A stretch of 20,000 bases of DNA from contig JASPKP010000479.1 of NCBI GenBank assembly GCA_030674155.1, positions 5,001-25,000 of the forward strand, given 5' to 3'. Below are positions 10,788 through 18,482 of this stretch, piece after piece. The stretch comes from Stramonita haemastoma (taxonomy: Eukaryota > Mollusca > Gastropoda > Neogastropoda > Muricidae). The position numbers and the translations under genes were made by a program. The notes below the pieces were generated by a model that did no database searches, was not told where the DNA came from, and saw nothing but the letters and a program-made list of their open reading frames with translations. The stretch's first letter is position 1. The number at the start of each line of letters is the position of its first letter.

Positions 10788-10964
10788 ACCACCACCACCA
10801 CCACCACCACCACCACCACCAGAACACAACACAACACAACACAACACACACACACACACAACACAACACAACACAACACAACACAACACCACAACACCAC
10901 AACACAACACAACACACACACACACACACACACATACACACGCGCGCGCGCGCGCGCGCGCGCG
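10724..10964 (+). repeat. Compound microsatellite CA / ACC / AACAC / CA / CG
   Basis: Consecutive tracts are (CA)n at about 10724-10785, (ACC)n at 10786-10820, (AACAC)n with ACC variants at 10822-10915, (CA)n at 10913-10940 and (CG)12 at 10941-10964. Alternating purine-pyrimidine CA and CG tracts are the classical Z-DNA-forming sequences. Open frames rich in Cys-Val or Thr-His here are artefacts. Confidence 0.97.
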
Positions 10965-11182
10965 TATGGTTTCCTTCCTTGTTTAGTTTAGAGATTTTCA
11001 ATATCATCTCAAGCCGTATCCTAAATCTTGAAACTGGTGTCAAATAAAGTTCACCAATCTAGTTGTGTCAACAGCTCCCTTACGCTCTTTGTTTGCCGAC
11101 CTGTACGCTGAATCCTGAGTCCTTTACCTGACGGAACATCCTCCACCTGTCATATGAAAGTCCGTGTGTACTAGCCACCCTT
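10965..11182. other. Short unassigned region
   Basis: Mixed-composition sequence of about 220 bp between the compound repeat and SINE E. No gene, RNA or repeat signature is seen. Confidence 0.35.
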
Positions 11183-11372
11183 GCACAGTGCTTAGCGCCT
11201 TGGATTACAGGCTGGAAGGTTGCAGGTTCCAATCCCATAGTTTAATGAAGGGATTTTCCTAACTCCGTCCTGCTCCTACCCAGAGTGAGTCTGCTATGGG
11301 CTCATTGAGAATACTGAGACTACACAGTCGAGCTCCATCCACTTTCCGTATGCGATTTTAAGAGTGGTGATC
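11183..11372 (+). mobile_element. SINE-like element, family E
   Basis: A tRNA-like head is suggested by 'gcacagtgcttagcgccttg' (A-box side) and 'ggttccaatccc' (B box) near 11224-11237, about 30 nt apart. The body includes 'cctacccagagtgagtctgc', 'tatgggctcattga' and 'gactacacagtcgagctcc', which I recall only loosely as a molluscan SINE core. It abuts the family B SINE starting at 11374. No second copy is present in this window, so boundaries are approximate. Confidence 0.6.
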
Positions 11373-11373
11373 C

Positions 11374-11697
11374 ATGGGGATGGGATAGCTCAGTGGTCAG
11401 AGCACTTGCTTTCCCCAAGCTAAGGTTAAGCAGCATCGAGCGTGGTTACCAGTTGGATGGGTGACCGTTTGCGCGCCTTGGCTTCAGTACAGTTTCCCCC
11501 CCCCCCCCCCCCCCCCCCCGGTTCACCCAGCTGTAAATGGGTACCTGCCCTTTTTTAGGGTCAGGGAAGGTAGAACAGCGAAGGAGAGGAGATGGGCGCC
11601 GCCCTCACTATACTGGCCCCTAAAGAAGTCGAAGTCTCTGACGCCTGGCTCCCCTACGACCATATAGGTTATAGGACACCTTTACCTTTTTTTTTAA
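11374..11697 (+). mobile_element. SINE family B, chimeric tRNA/5S rRNA head, copy 1
   Basis: The element opens with a tRNA-like A box ('tagctcagtggtcagagcac', about 11386-11405). Immediately after, 11417-11492 resembles the 3' part of 5S rRNA: 'aagctaaggttaagcagc' (5S box A with a short insertion) and 'ttggatgggtgaccg' (5S box C). A run of 24 C at 11496-11519 separates this head from a core with 'cacccagctgtaaatggg', 'gtcagggaagg' and 'gagatgggcgcc'. It ends 'ggacacctttacc' plus T-rich tail. A second copy at 12691-13001 has the same order, so the head is a family trait. The expected transcript is an RNA polymerase III product. Confidence 0.85.
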
Positions 11698-11798
11698 AAT
11701 TTTTTTTTACCTCTTTTGCTCAAACTACCTGACTAACAACTGCAGGTGTCTGTATCCATCGGGCCGGTTGACGCCGGGATATAAATATCATGATAGTA
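11698..11798. other. Spacer between SINE B and SINE C
   Basis: A T-rich tract to about 11710, then about 90 bp of mixed sequence with nothing recognised. Confidence 0.35.
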
Positions 11799-12087
11799 AG
11801 CCGTAGTCTAGTGGTTAGGGCGTTGGACTCGTAATCTAAAGGTTGCGGGTTCGATCCCAGCTTTCGGCTATAGCGTTGTGCTCTTGGAAAAGGCTTTATA
11901 CGGCTATTTTCTCACCCCACCCAGGTGTAAAAGGGGTACCAACCTTGTGTTGGGGGTTAACCCTGCGATAGACTGGCGTCCTATCCAGGGGGGAGTCTAT
12001 GACTCTCAGTTGCTTAACGCCACAGAAACCGGGATAAGCACCGGCCTGATGAGCCTTAGGCTCGGGACAGACTTTAACTTTTTTTAA
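11799..12087 (+). mobile_element. SINE family C, complete copy with tRNA-like head
   Basis: The head at 11800-11868 folds like a tRNA. Acceptor halves are GCCGTAG and TTTCGGC. The anticodon stem TTGGA/TCTAA encloses the seven-base loop CTCGTAA, giving CGT in the anticodon position (a threonine-type anticodon). The B box is 'gggttcgatccc'. The body has 'cacccaggtgtaaaaggggt', 'gactggcgtcctatccagg', 'gcttaacgccacagaaaccg' and 'ggcctgatgagccttaggc', and ends 'gggacagactttaac' plus T-run. Partial copies occur at 10115-10292 and 13444-13637. Because it continues directly into the SINE body, it is not a functional tRNA gene. Confidence 0.9.
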
Positions 12088-12193
12088 GCGTAGAGTACAG
12101 CCCTGTCTGGTAGTCTCAAAGCAGGTGCAATTCCATGATAGTATCATGTCATCATCCTCAGCATCACTGACCCTCATGCAGGATCTCTCTCTG

Positions 12194-12268
<75 letters not shown>

Positions 12269-12283
12269 CAACATCACTCTGTC

Positions 12284-12316
<33 letters not shown>

Positions 12317-12690
12317 TTTTCCACCCCCCCCTTCCCTTTTTCTCCCCCATCCCCATCCCCTATCCCCTCTCTTTCTTCTTCCCCTTTTCCTGTTCGAGCA
12401 TTAGTCATGCATCCCCTTTCCTTTTCTGTTTTTAACATGTACGTCATCACGTGCTTGGGGTTGACTATGACGTAGACTGTGACGTAGAAGACACTAAACT
12501 TCATAAAGTGACGCCTGATGACGAAGTCGCTTCCTCAGCTTGTTGGTAGGGAGAGGGCGGGGGGAAAGGGGAAGAAAGGTGGGGGGGGGGGGAGGTACTG
12601 GTGGAAGGGGGGGATCGTCCATCAGTTGATCAATGTGCTGCGCTGCGCTGCACTGCACTCGACTGCAGGAGGTTATCTTATCTGTCTGAG
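12088..12690. other. Gene-free region with CT repeats, G-rich tract and CRE-like motifs
   Basis: No gene is supported. It contains a CT/CTGT microsatellite at 12184-12266 and 12279-12316, C-rich pyrimidine sequence to about 12390, and a G-rich tract at about 12550-12613. Between them 12440-12530 has several ACGT-core motifs ('gtacgtcatcacgtg', 'tgacgtagactgtgacgtag') and resembles 6343-6390. 'ctgcgctgcgctgcactgc' near 12636 is a short local repeat. Confidence 0.45.
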
Positions 12691-13001
12691 GATGGGGTTG
12701 GCTCAGTGGTCAGAGCACTCACTCTCCCCCAAGCTAAGGTTAAGCAGTGTTGAGCGTGGTTATCAGTTGGATGGGTGACCGTTTGCGCGCCTTGGCTTCA
12801 GTGCAGTCCCCCCCCCCCCCCCCCAGTTCACCCAGCTGTAAATGGGTACCTGACCTCGTTGGGGTCAGGGAAGGTAAAGCAGCGAGGGAGAGGAGATGGG
12901 CGCCACCCTCAATATGCTGGCCCCTAGAGGAGTTGAGATCTCTGATGCCTCGCTCCCCTAATACCACATCATATGTTACGGGACACCTTTACTGTTACCT
13001 T
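12691..13001 (+). mobile_element. SINE family B, chimeric tRNA/5S rRNA head, copy 2
   Basis: This is a second copy with the same structure as 11374-11697: tRNA-like A box 'ggctcagtggtcagagcac', 5S-like segment at 12731-12806 with 'aagctaaggttaagcagt' and 'ttggatgggtgaccg', a C-run at about 12808-12824, the 'cacccagctgtaaatggg' core and a 'gggacacctttact' end. Scattered substitutions from copy 1 show they are separate insertions, not a recent duplication. It lies directly upstream of the LINE relict. Confidence 0.85.
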
Positions 13002-13004
13002 TTG

Positions 13005-13740
13005 CCGTTCACCTATGTAGTCTTACAAAGAAAACTGCCCCCAAAACCTGCCTGCCAGTTAAACACTTTCTAAATCTGCATGCGATGAAAATATTTTTTT
13101 TATTCATTCATTCAGTGTGTTGTGAATTATGTGTCTACTCTATGGGATTTAGACAGCAATAACTTATCCAAACCATTGATCGATATTCATCATAAATGAG
13201 CTGTCAAAACAGTAAAAGATAAGACATCTTCATTCACAGAGAGTACAAAAATGTCAATATTCTTCTTCTCAAACCAAGACTGCTGTTTGACAAAGGTGTA
13301 CCAATGTATAAAATTCTTCATGGTAATGCCCCATCTTCCTTGAGCAGCATGTTCAGCGTCAACAACGTTCGACATTTACATAAAATCAACCTTGCTTTAC
13401 CAGCCATTACTTGTTGGAATCAAGTGTGGTATATTCTAGAAGCCCCTTTTACACCTGGCTGGGGTGAGAAAATAACCGTAAGGTACCAATCTTGTGTTGG
13501 GGGTTAACCCTGCTGACAGACTGGCGTCCTATTCAGGGGGGGGAGAGTCTATGACTCCCAGTCGCTTAACGCCACAGAAACCGGGATAAGCACCGGCCTG
13601 ATGAGCCTTAGGCTCGGGACAGACTTTAACTTTAACTTATATTCTAGAAGCTGGCTTTGGAATAGGCTCTCAAAGTGTCTAAAAAGATAAAAACAGTGTC
13701 TCAAGATTTAAAATCCTGTTAACATAATTGATTTTCCGAT
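13005..13740 (+). pseudogene. C-terminal relict of an endonuclease/RT-type LINE, split by a SINE
   Basis: This is a decayed fragment of a LINE protein related to the intact ORF at 14726-17554. Pieces recoverable in order include VKHFLNLHAMK (near 13059), YSFIQCVVNYVSTLWD (13101 onward), LLFDKGVPMYKILHGNAPSS (near 13280) and, beyond the SINE, YSRSWLWNRLSKCLK (near 13640). They correspond to KHFLNSHSRK, AFIEPHINYVSTVWD, the NKAIFMFKIMSGSAPPS region and YSGGLLWNDV near the C-terminus of the intact protein. An in-frame stop near 13195 and frame changes near 13240 and after 13690 break it. The SINE C insertion at 13444-13637 separates the last two pieces. Only the post-RT region survives, as expected of a 5'-truncated copy. 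Confidence 0.82.
13444..13637 (+). mobile_element. SINE family C insertion with 5' inversion and 14-bp TSD
   Basis: The SINE is flanked by perfect copies of 'tatattctagaagc' at 13430-13443 and 13638-13651, a target-site duplication. Most of it (from about 13481) is SINE C in the plus direction, from 'ggtaccaatcttgtgttggg' to 'gggacagactttaacttta'. The first ~37 bp (13444-13480) is the same family in the opposite orientation: it is the reverse complement of the segment that normally sits just upstream of 'ggtacc'. That is a 5' inversion with almost no loss. The target is the LINE relict, so this insertion is the younger event. Confidence 0.9.
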
Positions 13741-13915
13741 GACCCATGACAATGTCACGCTTCTTCCACCACAATGGCTTGATCAAACGGCTGGTGGCCT
13801 CAGTACATCAATTTTGGCTCCGAGGATTGTATGGTTAGTTTCTGTGATTATGTGTTCCTGGGTTGTTTTTTGTTTTTTTTTGCTTTTCCATTGTTCCTGA
13901 ATAAATCTGAACACA

Positions 13916-13967
<52 letters not shown>

Positions 13968-14055
13968 AAGCGTATTGCGCTTCGAGAAGGGCATGCCTGT
14001 GTCTTGATTGTTCGTGTGTTTGTGTGTGTGTGTGGTGTGTGTGTGTGTGTGTGTG

Positions 14056-14092
<37 letters not shown>

Positions 14093-14093
14093 T

Positions 14094-14154
<61 letters not shown>

Positions 14155-14196
14155 TGTGTGTGTGTGTGGTGTTGTGTGTGTGTGGCGCGTGTATTG

Positions 14197-14230
<34 letters not shown>

Positions 14231-14725
14231 ACAGACTATTGCCTTGTGGGATGTTAAATGAATTGTTATCATGCATTGACTAATCTGGGTCGGTTGAAAA
14301 TGAATGAACACGTATTTATTCAGATTTTTTGTGCTTGAAAATCTGTTATTCGATTCGATTGGATAGTTTTTCTTGAAAAATTGTGTGCATCTTTGTTGTG
14401 GGTTGTTGGTGGTGGGTTTTTCTTCTTCTTCTTCTTTTTTTTCTTTTTTCATTTAAACTGTTTTGTGAATTGTCTTTCTTGGTTTCTTGCATGCACATGT
14501 GTGCCCTGGACCAAATGTGAACAAACATAGTGTTTTGTTACCTGGGTTTTCTTTAACCAAACTTGTGGTTACTTATATAGTATTTGTATTTATACAAAAC
14601 GGACAGGTTTCATAATATTTTCCCTCGCTGTTTTTGTCTTTCTTCTTATTATTTAAATTTTTTTTTTTTTTTTTTTTTTTACATGTAATACTTAATGTGC
14701 TGATTATTAATTCCTTTTTGTGTTC
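13741..14725. other. Region upstream of the intact LINE: microsatellites and T-rich DNA
   Basis: No separate gene is seen. It contains a T-rich patch with 'ttttgcttttccattgttc' (13878-13896), a CT repeat at 13917-13963, a GT repeat with GGTGT interruptions at 14013-14229, and AT-rich sequence with a ~29-base T-run near 14660. Part of this must be the 5' UTR of the LINE whose ORF starts at 14726, but I cannot place its 5' end. There is no recognisable first ORF (gag-like protein). Confidence 0.45.
14013..14229 (+). repeat. GT microsatellite
   Basis: About 215 bp of (GT)n with GGTGT, TTGT and 'gcgcgtgtattg' interruptions. Cys-Val open frames over it are artefacts. Confidence 0.96.
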
Positions 14726-17554
14726 ATGATGTCCTTGACAAACACTATTGATGTCTGGCCATCAAGAGATGGTCTGAGAGTAGGGTTCCTTAATATAAAT
14801 CATTTGTATGGTAAATTAGTGGATGTGTCAAATATTTTATCCAACTCTGGGAAATTTTTCCATATTTTTGGCTTTGCAGAGACACGCCTTACAGCTCATA
14901 TTTCAGATGAAGAAATCTCTTTTCCAGGATATTCTTGTATTCGTAGAGATCCTAAACATTCCAAAGAAACAGGACTTCTTGTTTATATCCACCAGACAAT
15001 AAACTTCAAGCAAATACACCCTATAGATCTGCATAATGTTGAATCCTTATGGATACAGGTTAATTTCAAAAAAGCAAAACCTATACTCTTGGGGTTCATT
15101 TACAGAAACCCAGCTGAACATGCAAACTGGATAGACAATTTTACTTTATTAATGGAAGACATAGCTATATATTCTGATGAGACAATATTGTTAGGTGATT
15201 TTAATATTGATTTACAGAAACGTCAGTCAACCTGGACACATACTTATGAATCTTTCCAACTGGTCCAATTGATTGACAAACCTACAAGAGTCACAGCTAC
15301 TTCGAAAACCCTGATTGACCATGTTTATGCTACGGCATTAAACAATATGTTAGAGGTGTGTTCTCCAACCTATGGATGTAGTGATCATTTCCCTGTGTGC
15401 TTTACATGGTCAAGAAAGGGAGTTAGTATTCCAAAGAACAGCCATAAGTGGCTTAAATACAGAAATCTTAGACATTTTGACATAGACAGTTTCCTTTGGG
15501 ATTTAAATAATTCACATTTTCCTTTAGTTTACCAGTTCACGGATCCAGATAATGCATTTGAAATTTGGTATCATAACTTTTTGAATGTTTATGACAAACA
15601 TGCACCTTTAAAAACTAAACGAGTTAAAACTGACCCTAAACCACCATGGCTGACTAAACATGTTGAAGATGCAATAAAATTACGAGATTTGTTATTGATC
15701 AATGGAACAAGGGATGAATTTATTAAACAAAGAAATCTTGTCACATATTTGAAACGACAGGCTAAAAAGGAGTATTTTCAAAAGCTTGTTTCTGACAAGT
15801 CTAATAATAAATCTATGTGGAATGCCATAAACCGCTTAACTAAAAAGGATTTTAGATCTAAATCTTCACTTCCTTTAGACATAGTGCCAGATAAACTCAA
15901 TGATCATTTTTGTAATATAGCTCAATCAACTATCCAAACTAACACCTCTCACTTAAATAATCTTGAAGTACTAGATGAGTTCTGTGCTTCTAAAAACATC
16001 TCATCAAAACTTAATATTCCATTTATGTCTGTGAATGAAGTTTACAATGCTTTGACCCATTTAAAACAAACAGGCACATGTGGGTTAGATGGTATCAATG
16101 GTAAGATCTTAAAAATAGCAGCTCCAGTTATCTCAGAAACATTGACCTATGTATTCAATCTATTTATAGCAAAAAATCGTTTCCCAAAAGCTTTCAAAGT
16201 TGCCAAAGTTTTGCCACTCCATAAAGCTGGTGATCGTTCTAATCCTGCAAATTATCGACCTATTTCTATATTATCTAACTTATCTAAACCTTTAGAAAAT
16301 CACATTAGACAGCACATTCTTAGCCACTTCAATAAGCATGACCTATTTCATCCCAATCAATCTGGATTTCGAAAAAACCATTCGTGTCACACTGCACTAA
16401 CGAACTTAGTTGACAAATGGCTAACCAACATAAATAACAATTTAATTACTGGTGTCCTGTTTGTTGATTTTTCAAAAGCATTTGATTTGATTGATCACAA
16501 GCTTCTTCTAAGAAAACTGAAACTGTATGGTCTTTCAGATAATACAATAGAACTCATGTCATCGTTTTTAGACAAACGTAAACAACTTGTTTTAATTGAG
16601 GAATCTAAATCTTCTATTTTGCCCATTTTGTTCGGTGTTCCTCAGGGTTCCATCTTGGGACCCATACTATTCTCAATATATATTAATGATTTACCCCTCT
16701 GTTTAAAAGCTAACTGTGAAATGTTTGCAGATGACACAACATTACATACTAGCCACACTAAATTAGATGACGTGATTTCTACCTTACAGACTAATATAGA
16801 ACAACTGATAAAATGGTCTGATTCAAATCACATGAGCATCCACCCTCATAAGAGTAAACATATGATTATAACTACCAGACAAAAACGGCAGAACCTTCCT
16901 AAAATACGTAGTTCATTGGACATCAGTGGTAATGTAGTTCAAGAAGTTAATTTTCATAAAGTTCTAGGATTAGTAATTGATAACAATCTGTCATGGTCTG
17001 AACATGTAAGAATGGTGTGTAAAATCATATCAAAAAAGATTTATCAGCTAATGAAGATAAAACATTTCCTAAATTCACACTCTCGTAAACTGTTTTATCA
17101 TGCTTTTATTGAGCCACACATAAATTATGTATCCACAGTTTGGGATACGGCGAGCGAAAACACTTTAAAACCATTGGCAAGTATGTACAGACGTGCTCTT
17201 AAAGTACTTCTACTAAAATCATCATCATTGCCATGTAATGATTACATCTCGCTTGATATTCTCCCTCTGAAATGGAAGTTAAGATACAATAAGGCAATTT
17301 TTATGTTCAAAATTATGTCTGGCTCTGCTCCACCTTCATTGATAAACAAGTTTAAGATAAATGAGTGTCGCTATTTTCACAAAATAATGTTACCACTGCC
17401 CAGAATTGATCTGTTCAAATCTAGCCTTACTTACTCTGGTGGTTTATTATGGAATGATGTTTCATCCTCAGTAAATGTCAATACTAGTTTATATACTTTT
17501 AAAAACAAGTATCATTCGATCCTTATGAATGAATATACAGGCACATTCACATGA
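14726..17554 (+). CDS. LINE polyprotein: AP-type endonuclease and reverse transcriptase, intact
   Basis: This protein nicks chromosomal DNA and copies element RNA into the nick. Numbering from the open frame at 14720 (a GTG), the first ATG is residue 3, giving 942 aa; an in-frame stop at 14708 precedes it. The N-terminal endonuclease/exonuclease/phosphatase domain (about 8-235) has FLNINHLYGK, E54 in GFAETRL, D160 and N162 in LLGDFNIDL, D200 in IDHVYA and SDH at 221-223: the catalytic set looks complete. The reverse transcriptase (about 470-730) has FRKNHSCHTAL, VDFSKAFD with D583, VPQGSILGPILF and FADD with D671 and D672. There is no internal stop or frameshift. The layout and motifs fit the CR1/L2/Jockey-like group; the exact clade is uncertain. 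The codons are AT-rich, unlike those of the R2-type element. Confidence 0.93.
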   Translation: MMSLTNTIDVWPSRDGLRVGFLNINHLYGKLVDVSNILSNSGKFFHIFGFAETRLTAHISDEEISFPGYSCIRRDPKHSKETGLLVYIHQTINFKQIHPIDLHNVESLWIQVNFKKAKPILLGFIYRNPAEHANWIDNFTLLMEDIAIYSDETILLGDFNIDLQKRQSTWTHTYESFQLVQLIDKPTRVTATSKTLIDHVYATALNNMLEVCSPTYGCSDHFPVCFTWSRKGVSIPKNSHKWLKYRNLRHFDIDSFLWDLNNSHFPLVYQFTDPDNAFEIWYHNFLNVYDKHAPLKTKRVKTDPKPPWLTKHVEDAIKLRDLLLINGTRDEFIKQRNLVTYLKRQAKKEYFQKLVSDKSNNKSMWNAINRLTKKDFRSKSSLPLDIVPDKLNDHFCNIAQSTIQTNTSHLNNLEVLDEFCASKNISSKLNIPFMSVNEVYNALTHLKQTGTCGLDGINGKILKIAAPVISETLTYVFNLFIAKNRFPKAFKVAKVLPLHKAGDRSNPANYRPISILSNLSKPLENHIRQHILSHFNKHDLFHPNQSGFRKNHSCHTALTNLVDKWLTNINNNLITGVLFVDFSKAFDLIDHKLLLRKLKLYGLSDNTIELMSSFLDKRKQLVLIEESKSSILPILFGVPQGSILGPILFSIYINDLPLCLKANCEMFADDTTLHTSHTKLDDVISTLQTNIEQLIKWSDSNHMSIHPHKSKHMIITTRQKRQNLPKIRSSLDISGNVVQEVNFHKVLGLVIDNNLSWSEHVRMVCKIISKKIYQLMKIKHFLNSHSRKLFYHAFIEPHINYVSTVWDTASENTLKPLASMYRRALKVLLLKSSSLPCNDYISLDILPLKWKLRYNKAIFMFKIMSGSAPPSLINKFKINECRYFHKIMLPLPRIDLFKSSLTYSGGLLWNDVSSSVNVNTSLYTFKNKYHSILMNEYTGTFT

Positions 17555-17596
17555 TATCTTCTCTTGTCTGGCATTGCATTTTATTTTCCTCTGTGC

Positions 17597-17599
<3 letters not shown>

Positions 17600-17675
<76 letters not shown>
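17600..17675 (+). repeat. CT microsatellite in LINE 3' region
   Basis: About 75 bp of pure (CT)n, followed by T-rich TTTATTTA-type sequence to about 17776 and another T-run at 17838-17860. It may have expanded within the LINE 3' UTR. Confidence 0.95.
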
Positions 17676-17681
<6 letters not shown>

Positions 17682-17910
17682 ATTTATTATTTTATTATTA
17701 TTATTTTTATTTTTATTTATTTTTATTTTTTTTTTTTTTTTATTTATTTTTTTTTATTATTATTTTTTTTTTTTTAGAAAATCTCCTTTTTGACATACAT
17801 TTCTATGATGTTACAACGATTTTTTAATTTTTTTTTCTCCTTTTTTTTTTTTTTTTTTTTCATAAATTTGCAGTCGATTTGTTTTCATTGTTATGATTTT
17901 CTTTGATTGA

Positions 17911-17962
17911 GGGCTGGATGTAAAAAAGCCATTATGTGTGCTTATTCTTATCCCTTAATAAA
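17911..17962 (+). promoter_or_regulatory. LINE 3' tail segment similar to SINE A tail, with polyadenylation signal
   Basis: The segment 'gggctggatg', 'taaaaaagccattatg', 'tgtgcttattcttatcc' and 'taataaa' aligns in order with the SINE A tail at 8392-8452. Similarity begins at 'gg(a)ctggatg' and is absent upstream, as expected when a SINE has acquired the RT-recognition end of its partner LINE. AATAAA at 17957-17962 is a standard polyadenylation signal. Confidence 0.7.
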
Positions 17963-18000
17963 AGTGTTTCAAAGTGTTTCAAAGTGTTTCAAAGTGTTTC
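17961..18000 (+). repeat. Four tandem copies of a 10-bp unit
   Basis: Four perfect copies of 'aaagtgtttc' overlap the AATAAA signal and run into a CT repeat. They are candidates for the 3'-terminal repeat of the LINE. Confidence 0.95.
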
Positions 18001-18202
<202 letters not shown>

Positions 18203-18244
18203 ACGCAGAGAAATCTAGTGTAACTTCAGTGAACAAAACACCAA

Positions 18245-18482
18245 CTGAAATGGTGCAGGCACGTCACACTAACTTCTTGACTGGCCAAAACTGTCCTACA
18301 GGGAACAGTGCAAGGAGGAAGACGAAGAGGCAGAAAGAAAAAAACCCACAAACCTCAGAGAGTAGATTGGCCTTGAGTAGAACGACTTGCTACGGAAAGC
18401 TGAAAACTGCGGGGAGTGGAGGAAGCTGGTTGTAAATTCTTCAGTGGTGCTCCAACGGTCGACTAGACAACGGGATAGGTGA
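18245..18482 (+). pseudogene. C-terminal relict of a third LINE family
   Basis: One frame gives LKWCRHVTLTS, a stop, then LAKTVLQGTVQGGRRRGRQK (read with one frame adjustment). Another continues with LLRKAENCGEWRKLVVNSSV and QRSTRQRDR, ending at a TGA (18480-18482). I recognise this order (HVTR..LAKTVLQGT.EGGRRRGRQ..EWTGL..R..W..LV..SSVVPQR) as the extreme C-terminus of a LINE common in invertebrate genomes, probably RTE-like; the clade is from memory. At least two in-frame stops and a frame change show it is dead. No RT or endonuclease domain remains, so it is a 5'-truncated insertion. The AC-rich sequence at 18500-18560 may be its decayed tail. Confidence 0.7.

Larger units (their letters stand above)
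14726..18000 (+). mobile_element. CR1/L2-like LINE, apparently intact ORF2 with 3' region
   Basis: The element includes the ORF at 14726-17554, a 3' region with a CT repeat (17600-17675) and T-rich tracts (17676-17860), then 'gggctggatg', an A-run, 'gtgtgcttattcttatccc' and an AATAAA signal (17957-17962). Four perfect copies of the 10-bp unit 'aaagtgtttc' follow at 17961-18000. Many CR1-like LINEs end in short tandem repeats, so I infer that these mark the 3' terminus. The 5' end is undefined, and no target-site duplication was found. Confidence 0.75.

Noticed and set aside
11417..11492. A 5S rRNA gene or pseudogene
   Set aside because: Only the 3' part of 5S is matched, and the same head/core order recurs at 12731, so it is the head of a SINE.
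11800..11868. A functional tRNA-Thr(CGT) gene
   Set aside because: It folds like a tRNA, but it continues directly into the SINE C body found in two other partial copies, and the acceptor and T stems have mismatches.
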